Source of the DNA: Oscillospiraceae bacterium
GTDB taxonomy: Bacteria; Bacillota; Clostridia; Oscillospirales; Oscillospiraceae
Assembly: GCA_017646545.1 (NCBI GenBank)
Contig: JAGCMI010000045.1
Coordinates: 1 to 6,445, forward strand
Direction of reading: 5' to 3'
DNA length: 6,445 nt
This document shows, piece by piece, positions 1 through 6,107 of this stretch. A program made the position numbers and the translations under genes. Each line of letters begins with the position of its first letter. Positions within the stretch are counted from its first letter, which is position 1. The notes under the pieces were generated by a model. It had not been told where the DNA came from and ran no database searches. It saw only the letters and a program-made list of their open reading frames with translations.

Positions 1-76
1 GGGCAATGATCTTGGAATTTTCCTTGGGGGCATATTCCTTTGCGATGGACTCAGCATAGATTTTATCTGTGTTCAT
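1..76 (-). CDS. N-terminal fragment of a small conserved protein, function unknown
   Basis: Only the first 25 codons are in the window; the gene runs off the left edge. The start is firm: ATG at 76-74 is preceded by a perfect AGGAGG (84-89 on the complement) with a 7-nt spacer. The visible peptide begins MNTDKIYAESIAKEYAPKEN and then continues SKIIA. It is hydrophilic, with no signal peptide or membrane helix so far. From memory it resembles the start of a short Bacillota protein family that databases often label 'dihydropteridine reductase', in which a hydrophobic segment follows this leader. I cannot confirm that from 25 residues and would not transfer the name. It lies downstream of the Nudix gene's terminator, so it should have its own promoter within 77-188. 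I found only weak candidates there: TTGTTC followed 18 nt later by TGTAAA on the minus strand. Confidence 0.75.
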   Translation of the reverse strand, partial: MNTDKIYAESIAKEYAPKENSKIIA

Positions 77-83
77 TGTAGAA

Positions 84-89
84 CCTCCT
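84..89 (-). promoter_or_regulatory. Ribosome binding site of the leftmost gene
   Basis: A perfect AGGAGG on the minus strand sits 7 nt before the ATG at 76-74. It is the main evidence that the open frame cut by the left edge is a real gene. Confidence 0.8.
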
Positions 90-181
90 TTTGAATTTTA
101 CAAGGCTAGTTTACACAAAAAAAGGAGGGGATGGAACAACACCGCAAATGAAATGTGTTGTATTCAAGATGGTCTGGGCGA

Positions 182-214
182 TAAAAACGGGCACAGCAGT
201 TTACTGCTGTGCCC
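182..214 (-). terminator. Rho-independent terminator after the Nudix gene
   Basis: A perfect 11-bp stem (GGGCACAGCAG at 189-199 pairing with CTGCTGTGCCC at 204-214) closes a 4-nt loop. On the minus strand it is followed by GTTTTTA. The hairpin starts 6 nt after the TAA of the Nudix gene (221-223). The U run exists only on the minus-strand transcript, so the terminator is directional and marks the 3' end of the unit read from the right. Confidence 0.92.
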
Positions 215-220
215 TTGTGA

Positions 221-673
221 TTACAGTAGCTTATATTTCCAGTTGCCGTTTTCTTGATAGTAATAGAATTCGCTTAGTTGCTCCGATTCCATCACCTGCA
301 CCATGGCCTCCATGGCCGGCGCCAGGGGATAGTTGCCCAGATCCTTTCGGTCGATCCAGAAAACCTCGCCCTCGTGGGAACTTTTCAATTCGCCGCTGAA
401 TTTACAGGTCTTATAGAAGAATACCACATAGCGCGCCCCTTCCACTGTCTGAAACTGCTTGGTACCGCACAGCAGGGGGGATTCAATGGTCAAGCCGGTT
501 TCCTCAAAGACTTCCCGGATGATGGCCTCCACAAAGGATTCCTCTTTTTCCACATGACCGCCGGGGAAGGTAACACCGGGCCAATCAGGATTCTTTCGAT
601 CCAGCACCAGAACCTTGTCCCCATGTGTGATCATGCACATATTGCAAAAGATCGCCTGCTCGGTTCTTGCCAT
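221..673 (-). CDS. Nudix hydrolase, MutT/8-oxo-dGTP diphosphatase-like
   Basis: The 150-residue protein is one Nudix domain. These Mg-dependent cytosolic enzymes cleave nucleoside diphosphates linked to another group. The full signature is visible at residues 39-61: G39, E45, then REVFEETGL at 53-61, including the metal-binding glutamates E54, E57 and E58. The strand before the box (VLVLDRKNPDWPGVTFPGGH, residues 21-40) and the later GEVFWIDRKDL segment resemble the MutX/MutT-like group annotated as 8-oxo-dGTP diphosphatase; that substrate is inferred, since Nudix specificity is hard to read from sequence. I chose ATG at 673 because GGAGG lies 7 nt before it. An in-frame GTG at 700 would add nine residues and overlap the upstream gene, but has no better ribosome site. 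The gene starts 13 nt after the HEFGH protein's stop and ends at a strong terminator, so it is the last gene of its operon. Confidence 0.9.
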   Translation of the reverse strand: MARTEQAIFCNMCMITHGDKVLVLDRKNPDWPGVTFPGGHVEKEESFVEAIIREVFEETGLTIESPLLCGTKQFQTVEGARYVVFFYKTCKFSGELKSSHEGEVFWIDRKDLGNYPLAPAMEAMVQVMESEQLSEFYYYQENGNWKYKLL

Positions 674-680
674 TGCGCTG

Positions 681-685
681 CCTCC
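681..685 (-). promoter_or_regulatory. Ribosome binding site that sets the Nudix start
   Basis: GGAGG on the minus strand is 7 nt before ATG 673-671 and inside the frame of the longer GTG-initiated reading. It therefore favours the 150-residue form. It overlaps the end of the preceding gene's stop region, which fits coupled translation. Confidence 0.7.
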
Positions 686-686
686 G

Positions 687-1094
687 TCAGGTGATGTCAC
701 ACTTTTCGCCCGTTGCCCAGGCGCCTAAGGCATTGGCGGTGGATTCGGGGTAGAAGCTGTAGTAAGAAACGCCCTTTTCCTTCCGCATACGGCGAAAATA
801 CGGGATGTTGCACCACAGAAAAGAGGGGATGCCCATGATGGGCAGAAACAGCGGTCCTAAAATCAAGGATTGTACGCTGTGCCCAAATTCATGTACCCGT
901 ACTTGGGGATCTTCGCAACCCAAAAACAGAAACATTCCCATGCCCATGCTGCCCCGGTTATCCCAACGGGTTACGATGCAGCCTCGATAGGTTTCTCTGG
1001 GTTTGTGGCGGTTGAGGAGAAAAACAACAAGGCCCACCATGGTCTGGGGAAATCCCCAAGTCCATTGCCAAAGTCTGAAAATCAGTTTTTTCAT
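687..1094 (-). CDS. Small membrane-associated putative zinc metallopeptidase (HEFGH motif)
   Basis: This 135-residue protein has no function I can name with certainty. It has a hydrophobic N-terminal segment (about residues 14-27), a central HEFGH motif at 68-72 followed by SVQSLILG, a second hydrophobic stretch (about 81-94), and a C-terminal SYYSFYPE segment with E117. HExxH is the classic zinc-binding and catalytic motif of gluzincin-type metallopeptidases, and E117 could be the third ligand. I recall short uncharacterised proteins in Bacillota and Bacteroidota with the same order (HEYGHxxQS, a GIPS segment, then FYTE). Peptidase activity is inferred. The ATG at 1094 overlaps the TGA of the cysteine desulfurase (ATGA, 1091-1094), so the two are probably translationally coupled. 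A GAGG lies about 8 nt upstream. The Nudix gene follows after 13 nt. Nothing suggests truncation. Confidence 0.8.
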   Translation of the reverse strand: MKKLIFRLWQWTWGFPQTMVGLVVFLLNRHKPRETYRGCIVTRWDNRGSMGMGMFLFLGCEDPQVRVHEFGHSVQSLILGPLFLPIMGIPSFLWCNIPYFRRMRKEKGVSYYSFYPESTANALGAWATGEKCDIT

Positions 1095-2221
1095 TTAACA
1101 AACCTCGGAATAATCTCATTTTCAATGATGGCTACCAATCTATCCAGCTCCTGCTCGGTGGTATCCTTGCACAGAGAAACCCGGAAAGAGCCATCCATCA
1201 CCACGGGGGAGGTGTTCATGGCCTCCAGCGTGTGGCTGCGATGTCCCTTGGCACAAGCAGAGCCGGCGGACACGCAAATAAGCGCGTCCTGCAGAACATT
1301 GATGCTGTTCTGGGTGGGCACACTGGGGATAGAAATAGAGAGGATGTGGGGCGCATCGTGGGCACCGTTGATCTTCACAGCGGGAAGTTTACATAACTTT
1401 TCAATCAGGCCGTTCAGCAGCATTTTTTCTCGGACAATATCTTCCCGGAAAGTAGCGGTACCGGCGGTGCAAGCGGCAGCAAAACCCAAAATGGCAGGGG
1501 TAGCCTCCGTGCCGCTGCGCATACCTGCTTCCTGACCGCCGCCAAGCAGCAGGGCGGGGAAGGATTTCAGCCGGGGAGAAATGTAGAGGGCGCCAGCACC
1601 CTTGGGGCCATGTACCTTGTGGCTGGACACGGTAATCAGGTCAGCACCCAAGGTCTTGGCGGCAAAGGGAACTTTCAAAAAGCCCTGCACCGCATCGGTG
1701 TGGAAAATGGCATCTGGGCAGATTTTGTGGGTCAGCTTTGCCATTTTGTCAATGGGCATCACGCTGCCCACTTCGTTATTGACCATCATGATGGAAACCA
1801 GAATGGTGTCCTTCCGCAGGGCAGCCTTCAAACTTTCCAGGCTGATGTTACCCAAGGCATCCGGCTGCAGATAAGTCACTTCAAACCCCTGATTTTCCAG
1901 ATCCTTCATGCAGTGCAGCACCGCATGATGCTCAATGGCAGTGGTGATGATGTGCTTGCCCCGCTTACCGAAGCGCTTGACGGTGCTGTAAATGGCCCAG
2001 TTGTCCGCTTCCGTGCCGCCGGAGGTGAAAAATACCCGATCCGGCTCCGCGCCCATGGCTTTCGCCACGGCAGCACGGGCATCCTTCAGCTGATGTGCCG
2101 CATCGATGCCGAAGCGGTACAGGGCGCTGGGATTGCCCCAATCCTCACTCAGCGCCCGGGTCACAGCCTCCACCGCTTCCTTGCAAGGCTTCGTGGTGGC
2201 GGAATTGTCTAAATAAATCAT
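1091..2221 (-). CDS. Cysteine desulfurase, NifS/IscS-like class V aminotransferase
   Basis: This 376-residue PLP enzyme converts L-cysteine to L-alanine and passes persulfide sulfur to acceptors for Fe-S clusters or tRNA thiolation. Visible features: N-terminal YLDNSATT; SGGTEADN at 67-74; the PLP-stacking histidine H98 in IEHHAVLH; N149; D176 and Q179 in HTDAVQG; the Schiff-base lysine K202 in SSHK; RSGTEA at 235-240; and the sulfur-carrying cysteine C323 in SAGSACAKG. The loop after the cysteine is short (AKGHRSHTLEAM) and lacks the extra residues of YrvO-type enzymes. I associate this form with clostridial enzymes often next to thiI, but no thiI or iscU lies in this window, so the acceptor is unknown. 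Length is normal for the family. ATG at 2221 follows AAGGA about 9 nt upstream. The stop overlaps the next gene's start by 4 nt. A repeat element separates the gene from mnmE, and I see no convincing promoter there. Confidence 0.95.
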   Translation of the reverse strand: MIYLDNSATTKPCKEAVEAVTRALSEDWGNPSALYRFGIDAAHQLKDARAAVAKAMGAEPDRVFFTSGGTEADNWAIYSTVKRFGKRGKHIITTAIEHHAVLHCMKDLENQGFEVTYLQPDALGNISLESLKAALRKDTILVSIMMVNNEVGSVMPIDKMAKLTHKICPDAIFHTDAVQGFLKVPFAAKTLGADLITVSSHKVHGPKGAGALYISPRLKSFPALLLGGGQEAGMRSGTEATPAILGFAAACTAGTATFREDIVREKMLLNGLIEKLCKLPAVKINGAHDAPHILSISIPSVPTQNSINVLQDALICVSAGSACAKGHRSHTLEAMNTSPVVMDGSFRVSLCKDTTEQELDRLVAIIENEIIPRFVK

Positions 2222-2241
2222 ATTCTTGTTCCTTATTGATC

Positions 2242-2396
2242 AGATAAATTTCAGTTTATCACTTGGAGAGTTAGGAATTAGAGATTAGGAATTAGGAATT
2301 TGAATAAACAAACACCGGTGTATTTTCCGGGCAATTCCTAACTCCTCATTCCTCATTCCTAATTAGGTGATCAGCCCGATAAACTCCAATTTATCT
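2242..2396. repeat. MITE-like imperfect palindrome with heptanucleotide repeats
   Basis: Almost the whole 176-nt gap between mnmE and the desulfurase is one imperfect inverted repeat. The outer 19-mers AGATAAATTTCAGTTTATC (2242-2260) and GATAAACTCCAATTTATCT (2378-2396) match at 17 of 19 positions as inverted repeats, and each is itself a GATAAA...TTTATC mini-palindrome. Inside, the left arm carries four 7-mers of TTAGGAA type (2271-2298, the second being TTAGAGA). The right arm carries four complementary 7-mers of ATTCCTA/ATTCCTC type (2334-2361). The centre is the palindrome CACCGGTG (2313-2320). TGATCAG occurs at 2237-2243 and again at 2368-2374. There is no coding capacity, and I could not make out a target-site duplication. 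Arrays of this TTAGGAA style recur in intergenic regions of some Clostridia as far as I remember. A non-autonomous mobile element or an RNA-hairpin repeat are both possible. Confidence 0.75.
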
Positions 2397-2397
2397 T

Positions 2398-3759
2398 TTA
2401 TTTTCCAACACAGAATCTTTCAAAAATTCGTGCAGTGATATCTTCTCTTACAGTAGCGCCGGTGACTTCGCCCATGGCTTCCATAGCCTGCTCCACATCG
2501 ATGAGCACCATATCCGGGGTCAGACCCCGCCGCAGCCCCTTGAGGCTGCGCTCCATGGCATCATTTGCCCGACGGATGGCATCATACTGACGGGTGTTGG
2601 TGAGGATGCTGCCGTCGCAGGGCAGATCGTGATCAAACAGGGTCTCCACCACATCGGCAAATTGATCCATACCGCTGCCGCTTTTGGTGCTGATCTCCAC
2701 CACATACATAAAGGGCAGGTCGCTGGGGTCTACCACTTGACCAAGGTCGGTCTTGTTGATCAGCGCAACCGCATTTTCCCGGTCACAGCACAGATCAATG
2801 ATGGCCTCGTCTTCTTCGCTGAGGGGCTGGGAGCCGTCACAGACGAATACCACCATGTCCGCATTTTCAACAGCCTTGCGGCTGCGCTCCACGCCAATGG
2901 CTTCCACCACATCTTCCGTATCCCGGATACCTGCAGTATCAATAAGCCGCAGCTTCACGCCGCCTACCTTCACCACTTCCTCTACGGTGTCACGGGTGGT
3001 GCCGGGAATGTCGGTGACGATGACCCGGTCATATCCTGCCAGCGCGTTCAGCAGACTGGATTTGCCCACATTGGCCTTGCCCACGATGGCAGCGGCCACG
3101 CCGCTTTTCAAAATGCGGCCATGCTCGTAAGTGCTGAGAATATTTTGCAATGCTTTCTGATTTGCCTTCAAGCTGCTCTCATAACGCTCCAGACCAAAAT
3201 CCTCAATATCCTCATCGGGATAGTCCAAAACGGCATGGAAATGGCTGCACAGATTGGTAAGGTCGTCGTAAATAGGGGCAAGCTTCTTTTGCAGCACACC
3301 GCCCACCTGACCGGCAGCATTGGCAGCAGCCTCCGCAGAGTCGGCTTCAATCAGGTCAATGACTGCCTCCGCTTCTGTCAGATCCAGCTTGCCGTTTAAG
3401 AAGGCTCTTTTGGTAAATTCGCCCCTCTGGGCAGGCATTGCGCCAGCCATATACAGCGCCTCCAAACCGGCAGAAAGCACCGCAGGAGAGCCGTGACAGT
3501 GGAATTCCACTGTGTCCTCACCGGTATAGCTGTGGGGACCCCGGGAGAAAATGGCGCAGCAATGGTCGATGGTGCGGCCGTTTTTGTCCTGCAGCTGACC
3601 TAAGACAAGCTTGCGGTTGGGTGCTTGGGAGAGGGGAGTGCCATTATTGGGCATAAATACTTTTTCTGCGATGGCGGCGCTGTCATCGCCGGTGAGGCGG
3701 ATGATGCCGATGGCAGAAACGGTGTTGCCGGTGGATACGGCAGCAATGGTATGGGACAT
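2398..3759 (-). CDS. mnmE: tRNA uridine-34 5-carboxymethylaminomethyl synthesis GTPase MnmE (TrmE)
   Basis: The 453-residue protein is a full-length MnmE. With MnmG it uses methylene-tetrahydrofolate to install the (carboxymethyl)aminomethyl group on wobble U34 of tRNAs reading two-fold split codon boxes. The N-terminal folate-binding domain (about 1-118) starts with the typical DTIAAVST-like MSHTIAAVST and ends near QRGEFTKRAFLNGKLDL. A helical domain flanks an inserted G domain (about 218-380). Its motifs are P-loop GKANVGKS (227-234), the G2 loop GTTRDT (253-258), DTAG (274-277), NKTD (335-338) and STK (357-359). The C-terminus is FCVGK, with the conserved cysteine C450 of the family's C(I/V)GK tail. 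The ATG at 3759 follows AGGAGG by 5 nt. The gene starts 23 nt after the small membrane protein. MnmG, commonly adjacent in Bacillota, is not next to it here. Confidence 0.97.
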   Translation of the reverse strand: MSHTIAAVSTGNTVSAIGIIRLTGDDSAAIAEKVFMPNNGTPLSQAPNRKLVLGQLQDKNGRTIDHCCAIFSRGPHSYTGEDTVEFHCHGSPAVLSAGLEALYMAGAMPAQRGEFTKRAFLNGKLDLTEAEAVIDLIEADSAEAAANAAGQVGGVLQKKLAPIYDDLTNLCSHFHAVLDYPDEDIEDFGLERYESSLKANQKALQNILSTYEHGRILKSGVAAAIVGKANVGKSSLLNALAGYDRVIVTDIPGTTRDTVEEVVKVGGVKLRLIDTAGIRDTEDVVEAIGVERSRKAVENADMVVFVCDGSQPLSEEDEAIIDLCCDRENAVALINKTDLGQVVDPSDLPFMYVVEISTKSGSGMDQFADVVETLFDHDLPCDGSILTNTRQYDAIRRANDAMERSLKGLRRGLTPDMVLIDVEQAMEAMGEVTGATVREDITARIFERFCVGK

Positions 3760-3782
3760 AAAAACCTCCTGAATATGGGGCG

Positions 3783-4286
3783 TTATACTTCTCTGGATGC
3801 GGTATCGTCAGAGAAGGACACATGGGCCATATACCAGATGACTCTACTGAAGCTGACGGTGACCCGTACCCGGTTGGACAGCCATACCTCCACCACATTG
3901 GAGATATCAAAGGGTCCCAACCGACCCTTTTCCTGGCCGTCCACATACACGGTGTTGTGGGTTATGCCCCGGCAGACGGTGATATCGTGGCCGTCCTTGT
4001 GGACGGTGCGGAAGCCACACATGGCAAAGTCCACGATCAGGAAAATGCCGGAGAGGACCGCACCCATGATCCCCAGGGTGATGGGGAGAATATAGCCATT
4101 GTTATAGTTGACTTCCGTCCAGGAGGGGATGATGAAGCCGGCCTCGTGGACGATCACTTGCTTGGTAGACTCCCGCAGACTGACAAACAAAATGAACATC
4201 GCCAGAAAAATGAGGACCAGACAACCGGTGATCAGCCGCCGGGTTCTGATTTTTGCAGATAATTCTCTTTCAAAGTCGGCTTGCAT
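3783..4286 (-). CDS. Uncharacterised membrane protein with two predicted helices
   Basis: I do not recognise this 167-residue protein. A short charged N-terminus (MQADFERELSAKIRTRR) precedes a first transmembrane helix at about 18-36. An external or internal loop of about 30 residues is followed by a second helix at about 65-88. The C-terminal 75 residues look soluble and beta-rich (DGHDITVCRGITHNTVYVDG, then alternating hydrophobic strands to residue 158). The positive N-terminus before helix one suggests that both ends are cytoplasmic, with the loop outside. Start choice: ATG at 4286 has AAGGAG 8 nt upstream (4295-4300). The open frame extends further upstream but would run through the argS terminator hairpin and lacks a ribosome site. 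The gene sits between argS and mnmE with only 23 nt before mnmE, so it is probably co-transcribed with mnmE. No enzyme motif, cysteine cluster or lipobox is visible. Confidence 0.82.
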   Translation of the reverse strand: MQADFERELSAKIRTRRLITGCLVLIFLAMFILFVSLRESTKQVIVHEAGFIIPSWTEVNYNNGYILPITLGIMGAVLSGIFLIVDFAMCGFRTVHKDGHDITVCRGITHNTVYVDGQEKGRLGPFDISNVVEVWLSNRVRVTVSFSRVIWYMAHVSFSDDTASREV

Positions 4287-4294
4287 AATGCGTA

Positions 4295-4300
4295 CTCCTT
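4295..4300 (-). promoter_or_regulatory. Ribosome binding site of the two-helix membrane protein
   Basis: AAGGAG on the minus strand is 8 nt before ATG 4286-4284 and begins 8 nt after the argS-distal hairpin. It fixes the start of the 167-residue protein rather than the longer open frame. Confidence 0.75.
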
Positions 4301-4304
4301 TTTG

Positions 4305-4337
4305 GTAAAACACCGGGGAGCGTGACTCCCCGGTGTT
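4305..4337 (-). terminator. Rho-independent terminator or attenuator after argS
   Basis: A perfect 12-bp GC-rich stem (AACACCGGGGAG at 4309-4320 with CTCCCCGGTGTT at 4326-4337) closes a 5-nt loop. On the minus strand the stem ends in GTGTT and is followed by TTACC, giving a run of only four U. It begins 7 nt after the argS TAA (4345-4347). The U run is short, so readthrough is likely. The next gene starts only about 22 nt beyond the stem, so the hairpin may lower, rather than end, transcription. Confidence 0.75.
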
Positions 4338-4344
4338 GATACAA

Positions 4345-6093
4345 TTACATTTTCTCCGGGGCGGAGAAGCCCAGCAGGCTGATGGAAGTCTCCAGAATGT
4401 TCTTTGCCAGCGCAATCAGAGCGATGTAGCCGGCCTTCAGACTTTCGTTTTCCTCGCCCAGAATACGGGTCTCGTGATAGAACTTGTTCACAGCACCGGC
4501 CAGTTCATAGATGTAAGCACAGATCTGGTTGGGTGCGGAGTTCTGCAGAGCTGCCTCCATGGCGGGGCCAAACTTGGTAATGGACAGCATCAGATCCTTG
4601 GCGTAGTCGTTTGCAGGCTCGCAGATGGGCAGATGCTCCCAGGGGCCATACTTTGCCAGAATGGACTTGATACGCACGATGGTGTAGAGAATGTAAGGAC
4701 CGGTGTTGCCCTCGAAAGCGGCAAAACGCTCCATATCAAAGTTGTAGTCCTTGGTGGGCTGGTTGCTCAGATCACCGTACTTCAGCGCAGCCATGGCGAT
4801 CTTACGGGTGGTTTCTTCCACTTCGTCCTCGGAAACGATCTTGTTTTCCACAACCTTGCCGCGGACAAAGTCGGTCATATCCGTAATCAGCTGTTCCAGA
4901 CGCAGCACACCGCCATCTCTGGTCTTGAAGGGCTTGCCGTCAGCACCGTTCATGGTACCGAAGCCAACATGCTCCAGTTCGGTCTCTGCGCCCACGATGC
5001 CGGACTTCCGGGCAGCGCGGAACACCTGCTCAAAGTGCAGGTTCTGGCGCTTGTCGGTGACATAGAGCATCTTGTGGGGCTGCCAATCCTGCATACGCTG
5101 CACCATGGTAGCCAGGTCCGTGGTGGCATAGATGGAAGAACCGTCGGACTTCACCAGAATCATGGGAGGCATTTCCTTCTTGTCGCCCTCTTCGGTGACG
5201 GGAATGACCCATGCGCCCTCGGACTGCACAGCAATACCGCGAGCCTTCAGATCGGCAACCATCTCAGGGATGTAGGGATCGGCATCGCTTTCACCCAGCC
5301 ACTTTTCAAAGTGGACATCCAGATTGTCGTAATTCTTCCGCAGGTCAGCCACGGACACATTCATAATGTGCTGCCAGATGGCGCGGTAACCCCGGTGACC
5401 CTGCTGCAGCTCGAAGGTGGCCTGATGTGCCTTGTGGGAGAATTCAGGATCGGACTTCTTGCCGGATGCGGTGGGGTAGATCTCCTCCAGCTCGGAGATG
5501 GTGAAGGGGGACTCGGTGGGATATTCACCGGTAAAGTCGGGATCAAAATAGGGCAGTTCCGGCTGACGCTCGTGCAGTTCTGCAATGATCAGACCCATCT
5601 GCAGACCCCAGTCGCCCAGATGCACATCACCGATGGTGTTGTAACCCAGGAACTTGTGCAGCCGCTTCAGAGCTTCACCGATGATGGCAGGACGCAGGTG
5701 GCCGATGTGCAGGGGCTTTGCCACATTGGCTCCGCCGTAGTCCACCACGATGGTCTTGCCTTCGCCCACCTTCTGCACACCGAAGTCGGGTGCGGTTCTC
5801 ATTTCTTCCAGATAGTTTTTCAGGAAGTGACCGGACAGCTTCAAATTGATGAAGCCGGGCATCACAGCCTCGATCATGCTGTAGTCGTCAGCATTCAGCT
5901 TTTCCACAACAGCATTTGCGATCTGAATGGGGGCGCACTTGTACTGCTTGGCGGCAGCCAGCGCACCGTTGCACTGGTATTCACACAGGTCAGGCCGATT
6001 GGACACGGTCACTCTGCCGAAAGAGGCGTCGTAACCGGCATCAGCAAAGGCCTGCTGCATTTTTGCGGTAATAATATCAAGAATTTTTTCCAT
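4345..6093 (-). CDS. argS: Arginyl-tRNA synthetase
   Basis: The 582-residue protein is a complete class Ia aminoacyl-tRNA synthetase that charges tRNA-Arg with arginine using ATP in the cytoplasm. The order is: an N-terminal Add1 domain that contacts the tRNA D-loop (about 1-85); the Rossmann catalytic core opening with GGANVAKPLHIGHLRP, whose HIGH motif is H129-H132; the connective insertion; and the GKPFKTRDGG segment at about 386-395, which takes the place of a canonical KMSKS loop. The latter is seen in E. coli-type ArgRS, so it is not a defect. The C-terminal DALR anticodon-binding domain starts near the GNTGPYILYTIVRIKSIL segment (462-479) and runs to the end. ATG at 6093 follows GGAG by 7 nt. 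It begins 14 nt after the ABC-F stop, so the two are likely one transcript. A hairpin terminator follows the stop. The long antisense frame across this gene is a shadow. Confidence 0.98.
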   Translation of the reverse strand: MEKILDIITAKMQQAFADAGYDASFGRVTVSNRPDLCEYQCNGALAAAKQYKCAPIQIANAVVEKLNADDYSMIEAVMPGFINLKLSGHFLKNYLEEMRTAPDFGVQKVGEGKTIVVDYGGANVAKPLHIGHLRPAIIGEALKRLHKFLGYNTIGDVHLGDWGLQMGLIIAELHERQPELPYFDPDFTGEYPTESPFTISELEEIYPTASGKKSDPEFSHKAHQATFELQQGHRGYRAIWQHIMNVSVADLRKNYDNLDVHFEKWLGESDADPYIPEMVADLKARGIAVQSEGAWVIPVTEEGDKKEMPPMILVKSDGSSIYATTDLATMVQRMQDWQPHKMLYVTDKRQNLHFEQVFRAARKSGIVGAETELEHVGFGTMNGADGKPFKTRDGGVLRLEQLITDMTDFVRGKVVENKIVSEDEVEETTRKIAMAALKYGDLSNQPTKDYNFDMERFAAFEGNTGPYILYTIVRIKSILAKYGPWEHLPICEPANDYAKDLMLSITKFGPAMEAALQNSAPNQICAYIYELAGAVNKFYHETRILGEENESLKAGYIALIALAKNILETSISLLGFSAPEKM

Positions 6094-6107
6094 GTTATTT
6101 CTCCAAA

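Noticed and set aside
121..151. AGGAGGGG followed by ATG on the plus strand near 122-133, as a possible small plus-strand gene
   Set aside because: The ATG directly abuts the G run, which is too close for initiation, and the frame stops after six codons. The purine run is probably chance in an intergenic region.
674..700. GTG at 700 as the Nudix start, giving 159 residues
   Set aside because: It overlaps the upstream stop and has no suitably placed ribosome site, while ATG 673 has GGAGG at 7 nt and the nine extra residues (VTSPDGGSA-like) do not look like domain sequence.
870..2212. Plus-strand open frames of about 200 codons opposite the desulfurase and the HEFGH gene
   Set aside because: They are shadows of the minus-strand genes. 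Neither has a ribosome site, and one would run across the junction of two well-supported genes.
2242..2396. The intergenic palindrome as a Rho-independent terminator or a CRISPR array
   Set aside because: No U run follows the hairpins on either strand, so it is not a standard terminator. The repeats are 7-mers in inverted arms without unique spacers, so it is not a CRISPR array.
2629..3399. A 256-codon plus-strand open frame opposite mnmE
   Set aside because: It is antisense to the fully motif-supported MnmE GTPase, with no start signal and no protein-like pattern.
4287..4415. Extension of the two-helix membrane protein upstream into argS, to 210 residues
   Set aside because: The extension is translated from the terminator hairpin and the argS 3' end in another frame, and the good ribosome site sits before the ATG at 4286.
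4690..5000. A missing KMSKS motif in ArgRS read as a damaged active site
   Set aside because: E. coli-type ArgRS naturally lacks canonical KMSKS and has a GxPFKTRxGG segment, which is present here.
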